Below are positions 32,929-41,242 of a stretch of DNA of 64,000 nucleotides, in pieces. This DNA is from CAYVQE01 sp964454005. GTDB lineage: Bacteria > Myxococcota > B64-G9. The stretch covers positions 1 to 64,000 of the forward strand of contig CAYVQE010000009.1 in the NCBI GenBank assembly GCA_964454005.1, written 5' to 3'. Made by a program: the position numbers and the translations under genes. Each line of letters begins with the position of its first letter. Positions within the stretch are counted from its first letter, which is position 1. The notes below the pieces were generated by a model. That model was not told the origin of the DNA and did no database searches. It was given only the letters and a program-made list of their open reading frames with translations.

Positions 32929-34827
32929 TTGCGATTCTTCGGCCTCAGCCCCACCGAGTTTACCCTGCTGTTCGCCGCCGCCGCCTTCTTGGCGGTGATC
33001 TTCTACCTGCTGTCGTTCCGGCGGCGCACGGCGGTCATGGCGGCCGAGCCCATCTGGCGCCGGGTGCTGGGCCGGCGGCGCACCCCCTTCCGCAAGCTGC
33101 TGGCCCTGTTGCTCCAGATTCTGATCCTGTTTCTGTTGGCGCTGGCGCTGGCCGACCCGCGCATCGAGCGCGAGGATGCCGCCCCGCCGGTGGCGGTGGC
33201 GGTGGTGGTCGACACCTCGGCCAGCATGTCCGCCGTCGAGGGCGACCGGCAGCGCATCGATCTGGCCCGCAGCCTGGTCGAGCGGATGGCCGCTGCGCTG
33301 GGCCCCCGCGACCGCATGCTGCTGCTGGCCATGGACGACCGCTGTCGGCCGTTGGCGCGCTGGACCGCAGACGCCGCCGTCCTGCGCCGGGCTGCGGCCG
33401 GGCTGAGCGCCGGCGCGATGCCCGAGGACTTCGACGCCGCCGTGGCCTTCGCCGCCAGTGCGCTGCGGGCACGGCCCGCGGACGACGGTCTGCAGCGGCG
33501 CCTGGTGGTCATCGGCGACCGCTTCCATCCCGCCCCGGCCGGTGAGCTTCCCGGCGAGTTGCTGCAGGTGCGCGTCGGCCGCGCCCGGGCCAACCTGGCG
33601 CTGACCGCATTCGACATCCGGCGCCGCAGCGGCGCCGCCCGCGGCCACGAGGTGTTCGTCGAGGTGACCAATACCGGCCGGCGCGACCGCCGGGCCAGGC
33701 TCAGCCTGCATACCGCCGAAAAGCTGTTGGGCGCCGAGGACATCAGCGTGCCGGGCCGCGCCAGCTGGGCGCGTTCGTACTTTCTGGAGCCGGTGGCGGC
33801 CGATCGGCTGATGGCCACCCTGACCGGCCGGGGCGGCCGCAGCCGGGTCGACCGCTTGTCCCTCGACGATCGGGCCTTCGCCCTGCTGCCCGAGCGCCGG
33901 CAGCGGCGCGTTCTGCTGGTGACCCCGGGCAACTTGTTTCTGGAGAAGGTGCTGGCGCTGGACCCGTCGTTGTCGTTGGACGTCATCGCGCCGGAGGCTT
34001 TCGACTCCGGGCGCCTGGCGTCCGTGCAGGCGGCGGTTTTCGATCGCTTCTGCCCGCCGAGCGACAAGCCGGCCGTCTACTTCGCCCCGCCGGAGCAACC
34101 CGGCTGTCCATTCGGCCTCGGCGAGGCGGTGGCCGAGCCCGACCTGCTGCCGCTGCGCGGCGATCATCCGGTGACCGAGCAGATCACGTTGGTCGACGTG
34201 CGCATCGGTCAGGCCCGCCGGCTGCTGCCCGAGCCCGGCGACGCCGAGCTGCTGGCCGACGACGGCGGCCCGCTGGTGATCGCTCGCCAGGCGCAGGACC
34301 GCAAGCGGGTGGCCTTCGGCTTCGACCTGATGCGCAGCGATTTGCCCCTGCGGGTCGCGTTTCCGATGTTGATGCACAACTGTCTGGTCTGGTTCCTCGG
34401 CGAGCAGGTGGACATGGGCACCGCCGAGCACGCGGTGGGCGGCTGGACCCGCTTGCCGGAATGGGTCGGCGCCGACACCCGCATCCTGGCGCCCGACGGC
34501 CGCCGGGTAGAGGCCTTGGTGCTCGGGGGCCGCCGGCTGTTGAAGCTGCGCCAGCCGGGCTTCTACGTGCTCGAGCAGGCCGACCGCCGCGCGGTGGTGC
34601 CGGCCAACTTCCTGCAGCCTTCGGAGTCTTCTCTGCCCGGCGGGGGTCCGCCGGGCCCCGGGCGCCTGGATTGGACGCCGGAGGAGCCCGTGCCGGAATC
34701 GCTTTGCGCCGGCTTCGATGAGGAGTTGCCACCGGAGCCGCCGCTGCATTGGCCGGTGATTCTACTGGCGGTGGCCTGGCTGCTGCTGTTCGATTGGGTG
34801 TTCTTTTGCTTTCGGATTTTGTTCTAG
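32929..34827 (+). CDS. BatA-type membrane protein with von Willebrand A domain
   Basis: A 632-aa inner-membrane protein. The N-terminus is a BatA-like pair of hydrophobic helices (about residues 8-28 and 55-75). A vWA domain starts near residue 88 with VVVDTSASMSAV (DTSAS MIDAS motif) and continues to about 210. The middle has beta-rich segments, and a C-terminal helix (HWPVILLAVAWLLLFDWVFF) anchors the end. Aerotolerance-type (Bat) proteins of this kind work with MoxR/DUF58, though their molecular role is unclear. A TTG start at 32929 is used with a GGGAG upstream. It follows the DUF58 gene by 14 bases. Confidence 0.78.
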   Translation: MRFFGLSPTEFTLLFAAAAFLAVIFYLLSFRRRTAVMAAEPIWRRVLGRRRTPFRKLLALLLQILILFLLALALADPRIEREDAAPPVAVAVVVDTSASMSAVEGDRQRIDLARSLVERMAAALGPRDRMLLLAMDDRCRPLARWTADAAVLRRAAAGLSAGAMPEDFDAAVAFAASALRARPADDGLQRRLVVIGDRFHPAPAGELPGELLQVRVGRARANLALTAFDIRRRSGAARGHEVFVEVTNTGRRDRRARLSLHTAEKLLGAEDISVPGRASWARSYFLEPVAADRLMATLTGRGGRSRVDRLSLDDRAFALLPERRQRRVLLVTPGNLFLEKVLALDPSLSLDVIAPEAFDSGRLASVQAAVFDRFCPPSDKPAVYFAPPEQPGCPFGLGEAVAEPDLLPLRGDHPVTEQITLVDVRIGQARRLLPEPGDAELLADDGGPLVIARQAQDRKRVAFGFDLMRSDLPLRVAFPMLMHNCLVWFLGEQVDMGTAEHAVGGWTRLPEWVGADTRILAPDGRRVEALVLGGRRLLKLRQPGFYVLEQADRRAVVPANFLQPSESSLPGGGPPGPGRLDWTPEEPVPESLCAGFDEELPPEPPLHWPVILLAVAWLLLFDWVFFCFRILF

Positions 34828-34830
34828 ACC

Positions 34831-34851
34831 GAAGCCCCCTCCGGGGGCTTC
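34831..34851 (+). other. Perfect hairpin between two vWA genes
   Basis: GAAGCCCCC, a TCC loop and GGGGGCTTC form a perfect 9-bp stem three bases after the upstream stop codon. The following bases are CGCCGCG, with no T-tract. It may attenuate or stabilise the operon message between the two vWA genes rather than terminate it. Confidence 0.5.
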
Positions 34852-34880
34852 CGCCGCGTCGAACGGATGGGTGCTGAGCC

Positions 34881-37451
34881 ATGGACGGTTCGCTGACACG
34901 CGACCTGCAGTTCTTCCTGGGCCAGCACGACTTGCGGCTGCTCAACCCGGAAGGCCTGTGGCTGCTGCTGGCGATTCCGGTGCTGCTCATCATCGGGCTG
35001 TGGATGGGCGAGGACCTGCGCTGGTGGCGCAAGGTCCCGATCCAGCTGCTGCGGGCCGCGCTGGTGGCGGTGCTGGCGGTCGCCTATGCCCATCCGGTGC
35101 GCATCGCGACCGAGAATCACCCGGCGGTGGTGCTGCTGGCCGACCTGTCGGCCAGCATGGACGAGCAGGCCCGCGAGCGGCTGGAGCAGCGGCTGGATGC
35201 GCTGTGGTCGGCCCGCGGGGAGGCGCCGACCTATCTGGTGGGCTTCGGCCGCCAGCCGGAGCTGCTGGCCGGACCCGGGCACCGCCGCGTCGACCTGCCC
35301 GCCGGCGGAGGCGATTCGGCCAGCGACCTGGCGGCCGCGTTGCATTTCAGCTTCGGGCTCTACCCGCCGCAGCACGACCGCCGGGCGGTGCTGTTGTCGG
35401 ACGGCGAGCAGACCCGGGGCGACCTGTTGGCCGCGGCCGAGCGGGCCCGCGAGCTCGACATCGAGCTGTACAGCGTGCCGCTGCTGCCGGCGGCCGCCGC
35501 CGACGTGCGCATCGAAGACATGGCGGCGCCGGCCAGCACCCGGCCCGGCGAGCCGGTCGCGGTGAGCGCGGAGCTGGTGGCCAGCGCAACCCGGCGGGTG
35601 CGGATCGGCCTGTGGCGCGACGGTCGGCGGGTGGCGGTCGAGCGCCTACGGCTGGCCCCGGGCCGCACCCGCATCGAGCTGGAATGCGAGATCGAGGGCC
35701 AGGGCTGGCACGAGTTGGTGTTGCGCTTGGCCGCGCCCGGGGACCGCTACCGCGAGAACAACCGAGCGGCGCGCCGCATCTGGGTCTTCGGCCGGCCACG
35801 GGTATTGCTGGTGCAGCGGTCGGACGAGCCGAACCCGCTGCGTGGCGTGTTGGCCGAAGGCGATTGGGACCTCGAGGCGATCACCCCGGCCGGTTTTCCG
35901 GATGCGCTGGCCGCGCTGGCCGAGCGCGATCTGGTGGTGCTCGACGATCTGGAGCTGGTCGCGCTGGACGAGGAGCGGGTGGAGCAGCTGCGGGCCTACG
36001 TCGAGGAGTTCGGCGGTGGTCTGCTGGTGACCACCGGACCGGACGCTTCCGAGCTGGCCGCGCCGGAGACCGAGCCGATCGAAGACCTGTTGCCGGTGGC
36101 GTTCGAGCAGGTGGAGAAGAAGGAAGAGATTCCAGCGGCGCTGGTGTTCGTCACCGATCGCTCGTCGAGCATGGCCCGCGGCGGCAAGTTCGCCATCCTG
36201 CTGCGGGCGGTGGCCGATACCCTGGACCGGCTCAAGGACACGGCCCAGGTGGCGGTGGTCATGTTCGACGATTTCCCCGATGTGGTGGTGGAGCTGACCG
36301 AGGCCAGCCAGCGCGACACCATCCGCGAGATCCTGCTGGCCCAGCGGGTTGGTGGTGGGACCTCGATATACCCGGCGTTGAAGGTCGCCCACCAGCAGCT
36401 CGACAAGAGCGCCGCCAAGCTCAAGCACGTCATCTTGCTGTCTGACGGCCAGAGCATCAGCCTGTTCGGCCACTACGGCTACATCGTCGAGGACCTGGCC
36501 GAAGACGGCATCACCGTCACCACCGTGGCGCTCGGGGAAGATGCCGACCAGGCCGAGCTCAAGCGGGTGGCCGGCCGCTCCGGGGGGCGCTTCTACTTCA
36601 CCGACGACATCCGCAACGTGCCGAAGATCTTCACCGCCGAGACGGAGAACATCACCGAGACCAACGCGGTCGAACAGACCGTGCGGGCGGTGCCGGCCAA
36701 GCTGGTCCAGGCGCTGGCCGGCATCGACTTCGACTCCGCTCCGCCGTTGGGCGGCTACGTGGCCTCCGAGCCGCGGCCCACCGCCGAGGTTCTGCTGGTC
36801 TCGTCGGATCGGTCCGAGCCCATCCTGGCGCGCTGGCGTTTCGGCCTGGGGCGGGTGGTGGTGGCGACCACCGATGCCCAAGGCGTCTGGTCGGCCGACT
36901 GGCCCACCTGGTCGGGCTTCTCCGACCTGTGGCTGCGGCTGGCCGAGGACAGCCTCCGGCGCGACCCGCCGGGTCGGCTGCGGTTGGCGACCCGCGCGCT
37001 GGGCCGCCGGGCCGTGATCTCGGTGCGGGTTCCGATCGAGCGCTCCGAGACGGAGCCCGATCCCACGCGGCTGACCGTCCGGCCACCGCGCGGGCCGGAG
37101 CGGGAGCTCGAGCTGGTGCGCCGGGGGCTCGGGCTCTACCGGGCCGAACTCGAGCTACCCCAGCTCGGTTCCTACGCGGTGCGCGCCGAGCGGCGCAGCC
37201 GCCGGGGAGCGCTGGAACAGGCCTTCGGCTCTGTGGCGCGCTCCTACGACGAGGAGTTCCTCGGTGCGGCCGGCGACCGCGGGCTGCTGGCGGAGGCGGC
37301 CCGCCGCACCGGTGGAGCGGTGGACCCCGAGCCGGCCGCCGTGTTCGCCGCCGGGCGCCAGGAGCGCGAGCGCACCGAGGGCCTGTGGCCCCCGCTGCTG
37401 TTGCTGGCGCTCGGCCTGTTCCTGGGCGAGGTGCTCATCCGGCGGCTCTGA
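34881..37451 (+). CDS. Large membrane protein with two vWA-like domains
   Basis: An 856-aa protein. Two N-terminal membrane helices (near residues 25-42 and 53-72) are followed by a first vWA-like region beginning at VVLLADLSASMDEQ, where ADLSAS keeps the MIDAS pattern. A beta-rich region follows, then a glutamine-amidotransferase-like alpha/beta segment (about 285-405, RVLLVQRSDEPNP to GGGLLVTTGPDA) without a visible catalytic cysteine. A second vWA domain at about residues 421-585 has TDRSSSMARGGKFAIL and VGGGTSIYPALKVA. The C-terminus ends in a single helix (LWPPLLLLALGLFLGEVLI). The arrangement matches the DUF1355-like proteins of DUF58/vWA operons. ATG 34881 follows the hairpin by 29 bases. 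Confidence 0.78.
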   Translation: MDGSLTRDLQFFLGQHDLRLLNPEGLWLLLAIPVLLIIGLWMGEDLRWWRKVPIQLLRAALVAVLAVAYAHPVRIATENHPAVVLLADLSASMDEQARERLEQRLDALWSARGEAPTYLVGFGRQPELLAGPGHRRVDLPAGGGDSASDLAAALHFSFGLYPPQHDRRAVLLSDGEQTRGDLLAAAERARELDIELYSVPLLPAAAADVRIEDMAAPASTRPGEPVAVSAELVASATRRVRIGLWRDGRRVAVERLRLAPGRTRIELECEIEGQGWHELVLRLAAPGDRYRENNRAARRIWVFGRPRVLLVQRSDEPNPLRGVLAEGDWDLEAITPAGFPDALAALAERDLVVLDDLELVALDEERVEQLRAYVEEFGGGLLVTTGPDASELAAPETEPIEDLLPVAFEQVEKKEEIPAALVFVTDRSSSMARGGKFAILLRAVADTLDRLKDTAQVAVVMFDDFPDVVVELTEASQRDTIREILLAQRVGGGTSIYPALKVAHQQLDKSAAKLKHVILLSDGQSISLFGHYGYIVEDLAEDGITVTTVALGEDADQAELKRVAGRSGGRFYFTDDIRNVPKIFTAETENITETNAVEQTVRAVPAKLVQALAGIDFDSAPPLGGYVASEPRPTAEVLLVSSDRSEPILARWRFGLGRVVVATTDAQGVWSADWPTWSGFSDLWLRLAEDSLRRDPPGRLRLATRALGRRAVISVRVPIERSETEPDPTRLTVRPPRGPERELELVRRGLGLYRAELELPQLGSYAVRAERRSRRGALEQAFGSVARSYDEEFLGAAGDRGLLAEAARRTGGAVDPEPAAVFAAGRQERERTEGLWPPLLLLALGLFLGEVLIRRL

Positions 37452-37558
37452 CCGGCAAGCCCGCAGAGCCCGCGGGCCAACAGGAGCAAGAGGATGGAAA
37501 GGCATTTGGGCCTGTGGTATAGACCCAGCAAGAACGCTGGTGAAAGGAAGGAGAGGCA

Positions 37559-37942
37559 ATGGCGGATCGCAGGCATGATGGCGACCGGCGCGACGACAAC
37601 CGGGGCGTCGAGCGGCGGATGGGCGACCGCCGCGAGAGCCATCGGGTCTCGATCGAGGTCGAGGTGCGCGTGGGCAACGACGATTTCGCGGGCCACCAGG
37701 GCAACGTGGGCATCGGCGGGGTCTATTTCGAACAGCCGCTGGAGCTGCCCACCGGTGCGGTGGTCCAGCTGCGCTTCGATCTCCCCGGGATCGACAAGCG
37801 GGTCGAGTGCCGGGCCGAGGTGGTCGAGATCACCGCGGTGGGCAACCCGAACGAGGTCGGCACCCGGGTCCGCTTCGTGGATCTGGATCTGCGCTCCGAA
37901 TTGTTGATCGCGCGCTTTCTGGATCAACACCCCAGCGATTGA
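37559..37942 (+). CDS. PilZ-domain protein (TIGR02266-like)
   Basis: A 127-aa single-domain protein. After a charged N-terminus (about 25 residues, many Asp and Arg) comes the PilZ pattern: RRESHRVSIEVEVRV supplies the RxxxR arginines and NVGIGGVYFE sits at the D/NxSxxG position. The serine of that motif is glycine here, as in the myxobacterial TIGR02266 subgroup, so cyclic-di-GMP binding is uncertain. The protein is expected in the cytoplasm, where PilZ proteins relay second-messenger signals to motility or secretion. An AAGGAGAG ribosome-binding site lies just upstream. The metallopeptidase gene follows in the same direction after 14 bases. Confidence 0.8.
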   Translation: MADRRHDGDRRDDNRGVERRMGDRRESHRVSIEVEVRVGNDDFAGHQGNVGIGGVYFEQPLELPTGAVVQLRFDLPGIDKRVECRAEVVEITAVGNPNEVGTRVRFVDLDLRSELLIARFLDQHPSD

Positions 37943-37956
37943 GGCGGAGCCGAACC

Positions 37957-39231
37957 GTGAAGTCATCGACGATCGCTCTGGCCTGCAGCCTGTGGGTCTC
38001 CTCGGCCGTCCCGCCGGCCGCAGCCGGCGGTCGGGATGCCTCGCTGATCGCGCTGGGCAAGCGGGTCGAGGCCGAGGTGGCCGAGCTGCGTGGGCTCGCG
38101 GTGCGCCAGCCGATCGAATGGCGGGTGACCAGCAAGAAGCGGATTCGCGCCTATGTCACCCGGACCCTGGAGCAGCAGTACGGGGAAGGCGAACTGGCCC
38201 GCGAAGGTCTGGCGTATCGGGCGCTGGGTCTGCTGCCCGCCGACCTCGACTACGGCGCCTTCGTGATCGACCTGCTCGAGGAGCAGGTCGGCGGATACTA
38301 CGATCCCAAAAAAGAGGTCTTCTTCCTGGCCGACTGGATCGCGCCGCAGATGCAGGAGACCATCATCGCCCACGAGTTGTGCCACGCCTTGCAGGACCAG
38401 CACTTCGACATCGATGCCTTCGTCGAGCGCGAGGCCGGGGCGTCCGACGCCATGCTGGCCCGTTCGGCGCTGGTCGAAGGCGGTGCCACGCTGGTGATGC
38501 TGCTCTATGCGCTGGAGCAGTCCGGGGTCGCGGTCGACCCGGCCATGCTCGAGATGGACGGCTGGATGGGGGAGCTGATGATGAGCCTGTCGGCGGCGGG
38601 GTTTCCGACCTTTGCCCGGGCTCCGCGTGCGCTGCGCCGCATGCTGATGTTCCCCTACCTCGAGGGGCTGTCCTTCGTCGGCTACGGTCACCAGCGCGGC
38701 GGTTGGAAGCGGATCGACGGGGTCTACGCCGATCTGCCGGCCTCCAGCGAGCAGATTCTGCATCCGGCCAAGTATTTCGACGACCGCGATGCGCCCACCG
38801 CGGTCGCGCTCGATTTCGCCGCTGATCACATCCCGGACGGTTGGCAGCCCATCTACCAGGACACCCTGGGCGAGTTCGGCTGCGACCTCCTGCTCGAGCC
38901 GGTCGGCGAGCGGGCCGAGATCGAACGGGCTGCAGCCGGTTGGGACGGCGACCGCTTTCAGGTGTTCCAAGACGGCGAGCGGCTGGCCTGGGTGGGGTGG
39001 TCGGTTTGGGATACGGAGCCCGATGCGGTGGAGTTCGCCGGGGCCTTCGCCAAGACCGTACGCGACCGCCATCCCTACTTCGAGCGCCAGCCGGTGGGCG
39101 ATCAACCGGTGATGCGCTGGCGCCATGCCGACGGCCGGGCGGTGCTGCTGGCCCGCCGCGGCTCCGGCGTCCTGATCGTCGACGGCCTGCCGGCCGCGGC
39201 GGCCGAGGCCTTGCTGGGAGCCGCACCTTGA
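37957..39231 (+). CDS. Secreted zincin-type metallopeptidase-like protein
   Basis: A 424-aa protein with a signal peptide (cleavage near PAAAGG, residue 24) and a zinc-binding HELCHALQDQHF at residues 139-150 (H139, E140, H143). A downstream glutamate in LVEGGATLV is the likely third ligand, as in gluzincin-type enzymes. Before it, GGYYDPKKEVFFLAD forms the strand that usually precedes the active helix. The rest (about 250-424) is a mixed alpha/beta region with no recognised domain. GTG 37957 is the start that opens the signal peptide. It probably acts in the periplasm or outside; the substrate is unknown. Confidence 0.75.
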   Translation: MKSSTIALACSLWVSSAVPPAAAGGRDASLIALGKRVEAEVAELRGLAVRQPIEWRVTSKKRIRAYVTRTLEQQYGEGELAREGLAYRALGLLPADLDYGAFVIDLLEEQVGGYYDPKKEVFFLADWIAPQMQETIIAHELCHALQDQHFDIDAFVEREAGASDAMLARSALVEGGATLVMLLYALEQSGVAVDPAMLEMDGWMGELMMSLSAAGFPTFARAPRALRRMLMFPYLEGLSFVGYGHQRGGWKRIDGVYADLPASSEQILHPAKYFDDRDAPTAVALDFAADHIPDGWQPIYQDTLGEFGCDLLLEPVGERAEIERAAAGWDGDRFQVFQDGERLAWVGWSVWDTEPDAVEFAGAFAKTVRDRHPYFERQPVGDQPVMRWRHADGRAVLLARRGSGVLIVDGLPAAAAEALLGAAP

Positions 39232-39284
39232 CTTGTACCCGGCGGGTTCAATACGGTTGAGAAAACCACCGAAGGGAGCGAGGC

Positions 39285-39806
39285 ATGGCCGAGAAGACCG
39301 AAGGCAGCGGTGCATCCGAATCCGAGCCCGAGCAGCCCGAAAAGCCCGATTCGACCGGATCCGAGCCCGCGGCCGGGACCGGCACACCGCCGTCGCCGCC
39401 GCAAAAGCCGACACCGGCAGCGCGGTCGGGGCGCGACGACGAGCGCACCCGCAGGCAGCGTTCCCTGTTCATCCACGTGCTGCTGATGTTCCTGGTGGCC
39501 ATCGTGGTGTTCGTGGTGGGCACCTACTTCTACGTGATTCCGCGGATCGTCCGGCACAACCTGGATCTGCAGCTGCATGAACAACGGATGGTCAAGCTCG
39601 AGCAGACGCTGGCGCAGGTCATCGGCCGGTTGACAGGCGAGCCGGCCGCCCCCGGCGCGGCGGCAGCCGCCGGTGGGCAGGCCGCCGCCGACGGCCCGCA
39701 TCCGGGCCAAGCGGCCGGGACGGACGCCGCTGGTGACGACGCGCCGCCAGCCGAGCCGGCGGAAGCCGAGTCGGATGAGCCGGAAGACGACGGCGAGCGG
39801 GACTGA
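39285..39806 (+). CDS. Single-pass membrane protein with disordered ends
   Basis: A 173-aa protein of unknown function. Residues 1-60 are a Glu/Pro/Ser-rich disordered region, one transmembrane helix follows (IHVLLMFLVAIVVFVVG, about residues 63-83), then a short helix with coiled-coil potential (LDLQLHEQRMVKLEQTLAQ). The last 55 residues are Ala/Gly/Asp/Glu-rich and acidic. ATG 39285 has GGGAGCGAGGC upstream. It lies 53 bases after the metallopeptidase gene and converges on the lipoprotein gene at 39816. Nothing in it points to a specific role. Confidence 0.65.
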   Translation: MAEKTEGSGASESEPEQPEKPDSTGSEPAAGTGTPPSPPQKPTPAARSGRDDERTRRQRSLFIHVLLMFLVAIVVFVVGTYFYVIPRIVRHNLDLQLHEQRMVKLEQTLAQVIGRLTGEPAAPGAAAAAGGQAAADGPHPGQAAGTDAAGDDAPPAEPAEAESDEPEDDGERD

Positions 39807-39815
39807 GCCGGGCCA

Positions 39816-40619
39816 TCAGGGCCAGCGCTCGATCACCACGCCGGCCGGCGGCTCGAGTTCGAACAGGTCGTCGGCCAGCGCGGGATCGGCCTGGGCGCGG
39901 CGGATCTTGATCCGCAGCCGGATCTCGTCGGCTGGCATCTCGAAGCGGATCTTGCGCGGCGCCACCGCTCGGCCCTGGCGTTCGATCCAATCCTCGTACT
40001 GCAGCTGGTAGACCCGCCGATCGCCGCGCCGCAGCTCCACCTCGAGCGGCCGCAGCAGCCGGGGCTCGATCAAGGCCACCTGGCGCGCGCGGGCGGTGGT
40101 GAACTCTATCCGGTACAGGCGCCGTTCGGCATCCCAGTCGAGCCGGGCGCGGGCGTACGGGATCCAGGGCGGATCGCCCATCAGCACGCCGGCCACCTCG
40201 CTGCCGTCGAGCGGGACCGGGATGATGCGGGCGATGTGGGCCGGGGTGGCGCTGCCGCGCACGAAACGGCCGTTTTTCATGTCCCAGGCCGAAAAGCGCA
40301 TGCCGTCGGTGACCAGGATGGACAGCGGCTGGTCGAAGAAGCTCTCGGTCTCGAAGCGCAGCCAGGCCGGACGCCGCGTCAGGTAGAGCATGTGCGCCTT
40401 GACCCGCTTGTCCCCGCGGCGCATGTCGACCGTGCCCTCGACGCGCAGGGCCTGCAGCCGCTGGCTGCGCATGGCCTGCAGCAGCTGCTCGGCGGTCTCG
40501 AAGCGCGGGCCGGCCGGCCGCAAATCGTGTTTTCCGGGGCAGGCGGCGAGCAGCAGCCCGGCCAACGCCGCCCAGACCGGACGGCGAGAGCCCGCTGCGG
40601 TGGTGCGGCGGCGGTTCAT
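39816..40619 (-). CDS. LolB/DUF4292-like outer-membrane lipoprotein
   Basis: A 267-aa lipoprotein: basic N-terminus, hydrophobic helix and lipobox AGLLLAACPG at about residues 20-29. The mature part begins with helical TAEQLLQAMRSQRLQALRVEG and continues in long beta strands (VKAHMLYLTRRPAWLRFETE, SILVTDGMRFSAWDMKNG, VYQLQYEDWIERQG), the half-barrel pattern of LolA/LolB/DUF4292 proteins that bind lipoproteins or other lipids. A DUF4292-type role in outer-membrane lipoprotein handling is a family-level inference. The start overlaps the stop of the FHA gene by 4 bases, so the two are co-translated. Confidence 0.7.
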   Translation of the reverse strand: MNRRRTTAAGSRRPVWAALAGLLLAACPGKHDLRPAGPRFETAEQLLQAMRSQRLQALRVEGTVDMRRGDKRVKAHMLYLTRRPAWLRFETESFFDQPLSILVTDGMRFSAWDMKNGRFVRGSATPAHIARIIPVPLDGSEVAGVLMGDPPWIPYARARLDWDAERRLYRIEFTTARARQVALIEPRLLRPLEVELRRGDRRVYQLQYEDWIERQGRAVAPRKIRFEMPADEIRLRIKIRRAQADPALADDLFELEPPAGVVIERWP

Positions 40620-41155
40620 CGCAGCGCCGTCAGGCTGGTGAGCACGTCGTAGAGCCCACCGCCGGTGTAGAACAGGTATTCGATGTCGCCGAAGGCCACC
40701 TGATCGCCGTCGTGCAGCCGTCGTGGTTGGCGCGGCGGCAGCAGCTGACCGTTGACCTGGGTGCCGTTGGTCGAACCGGTGTCGGTCAGGCTGGTGCTGC
40801 CGCTGTCGGCGTCCAGGGTGAAGAAGGCGTGGTGCTTGGAGACGGTCAGGTGCGAGACCACCAGGTCGTTGGTCTCGGTACGGCCTACCAACACCTTGGA
40901 GGCGAAGGAGCTGTGCTCGTCGCGTTTGACCAGCGGCAGCACCCGATCGACCGGCGATGGCGGCGTGGGCTCGGCCCGCCACTGCCGGGTGTCCGGATCG
41001 ATGCGCATGCGCAGCGTGGAGCTGTACTCGTCGCGGGGGGCCAGGGACTGGTTTTGGCTGCGCCGGATGAGGAAGGGATGGCGGTTTTGCTCGACAAACG
41101 CCTGCCGCTCGAGGCGGCGGGTGACATCGACGTAGTCCTTGACGGTGGCGCTCAT
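40616..41155 (-). CDS. FHA-domain protein
   Basis: A 179-aa protein with an N-terminal charged region of about 75 residues and a C-terminal forkhead-associated domain, which binds phosphothreonine peptides. The FHA signatures are complete: VGRTETNDLVVSHLTVSKHHAFF (GR, S and H positions) and LTDTGSTNGTQVNG. A partner kinase, perhaps like the one at 2774, would supply the phosphorylated ligand; no direct link is shown. ATG 41155 is chosen because a consensus promoter (41181-41209) lies just upstream, placing an earlier in-frame ATG at 41209 before the transcription start. It overlaps the lipoprotein gene that follows. Confidence 0.85.
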   Translation of the reverse strand: MSATVKDYVDVTRRLERQAFVEQNRHPFLIRRSQNQSLAPRDEYSSTLRMRIDPDTRQWRAEPTPPSPVDRVLPLVKRDEHSSFASKVLVGRTETNDLVVSHLTVSKHHAFFTLDADSGSTSLTDTGSTNGTQVNGQLLPPRQPRRLHDGDQVAFGDIEYLFYTGGGLYDVLTSLTALR

Positions 41156-41180
41156 TGGGGTCGACTCGAAATACCCCGCG

Positions 41181-41209
41181 ATCGTAGAGGGTTGCAGCCG
41201 TGATGTCAA
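41181..41209 (-). promoter_or_regulatory. Sigma-70-type promoter of the FHA operon
   Basis: On the minus strand TTGACA (41209-41204), a 17-bp spacer and TACGAT (41186-41181) precede the FHA start at 41155, implying a leader of about 20 bases. The fit to the consensus is six of six for -35 and four of six for -10. Confidence 0.6.
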
Positions 41210-41242
41210 GAAAGCGGCTGCCCGGGCCAGCCGCGGCGCGTC

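Noticed and set aside
41156..41209. Upstream ATG (41209) as the FHA start
   Set aside because: It overlaps the -35 box of a good promoter whose transcript would begin downstream of it.
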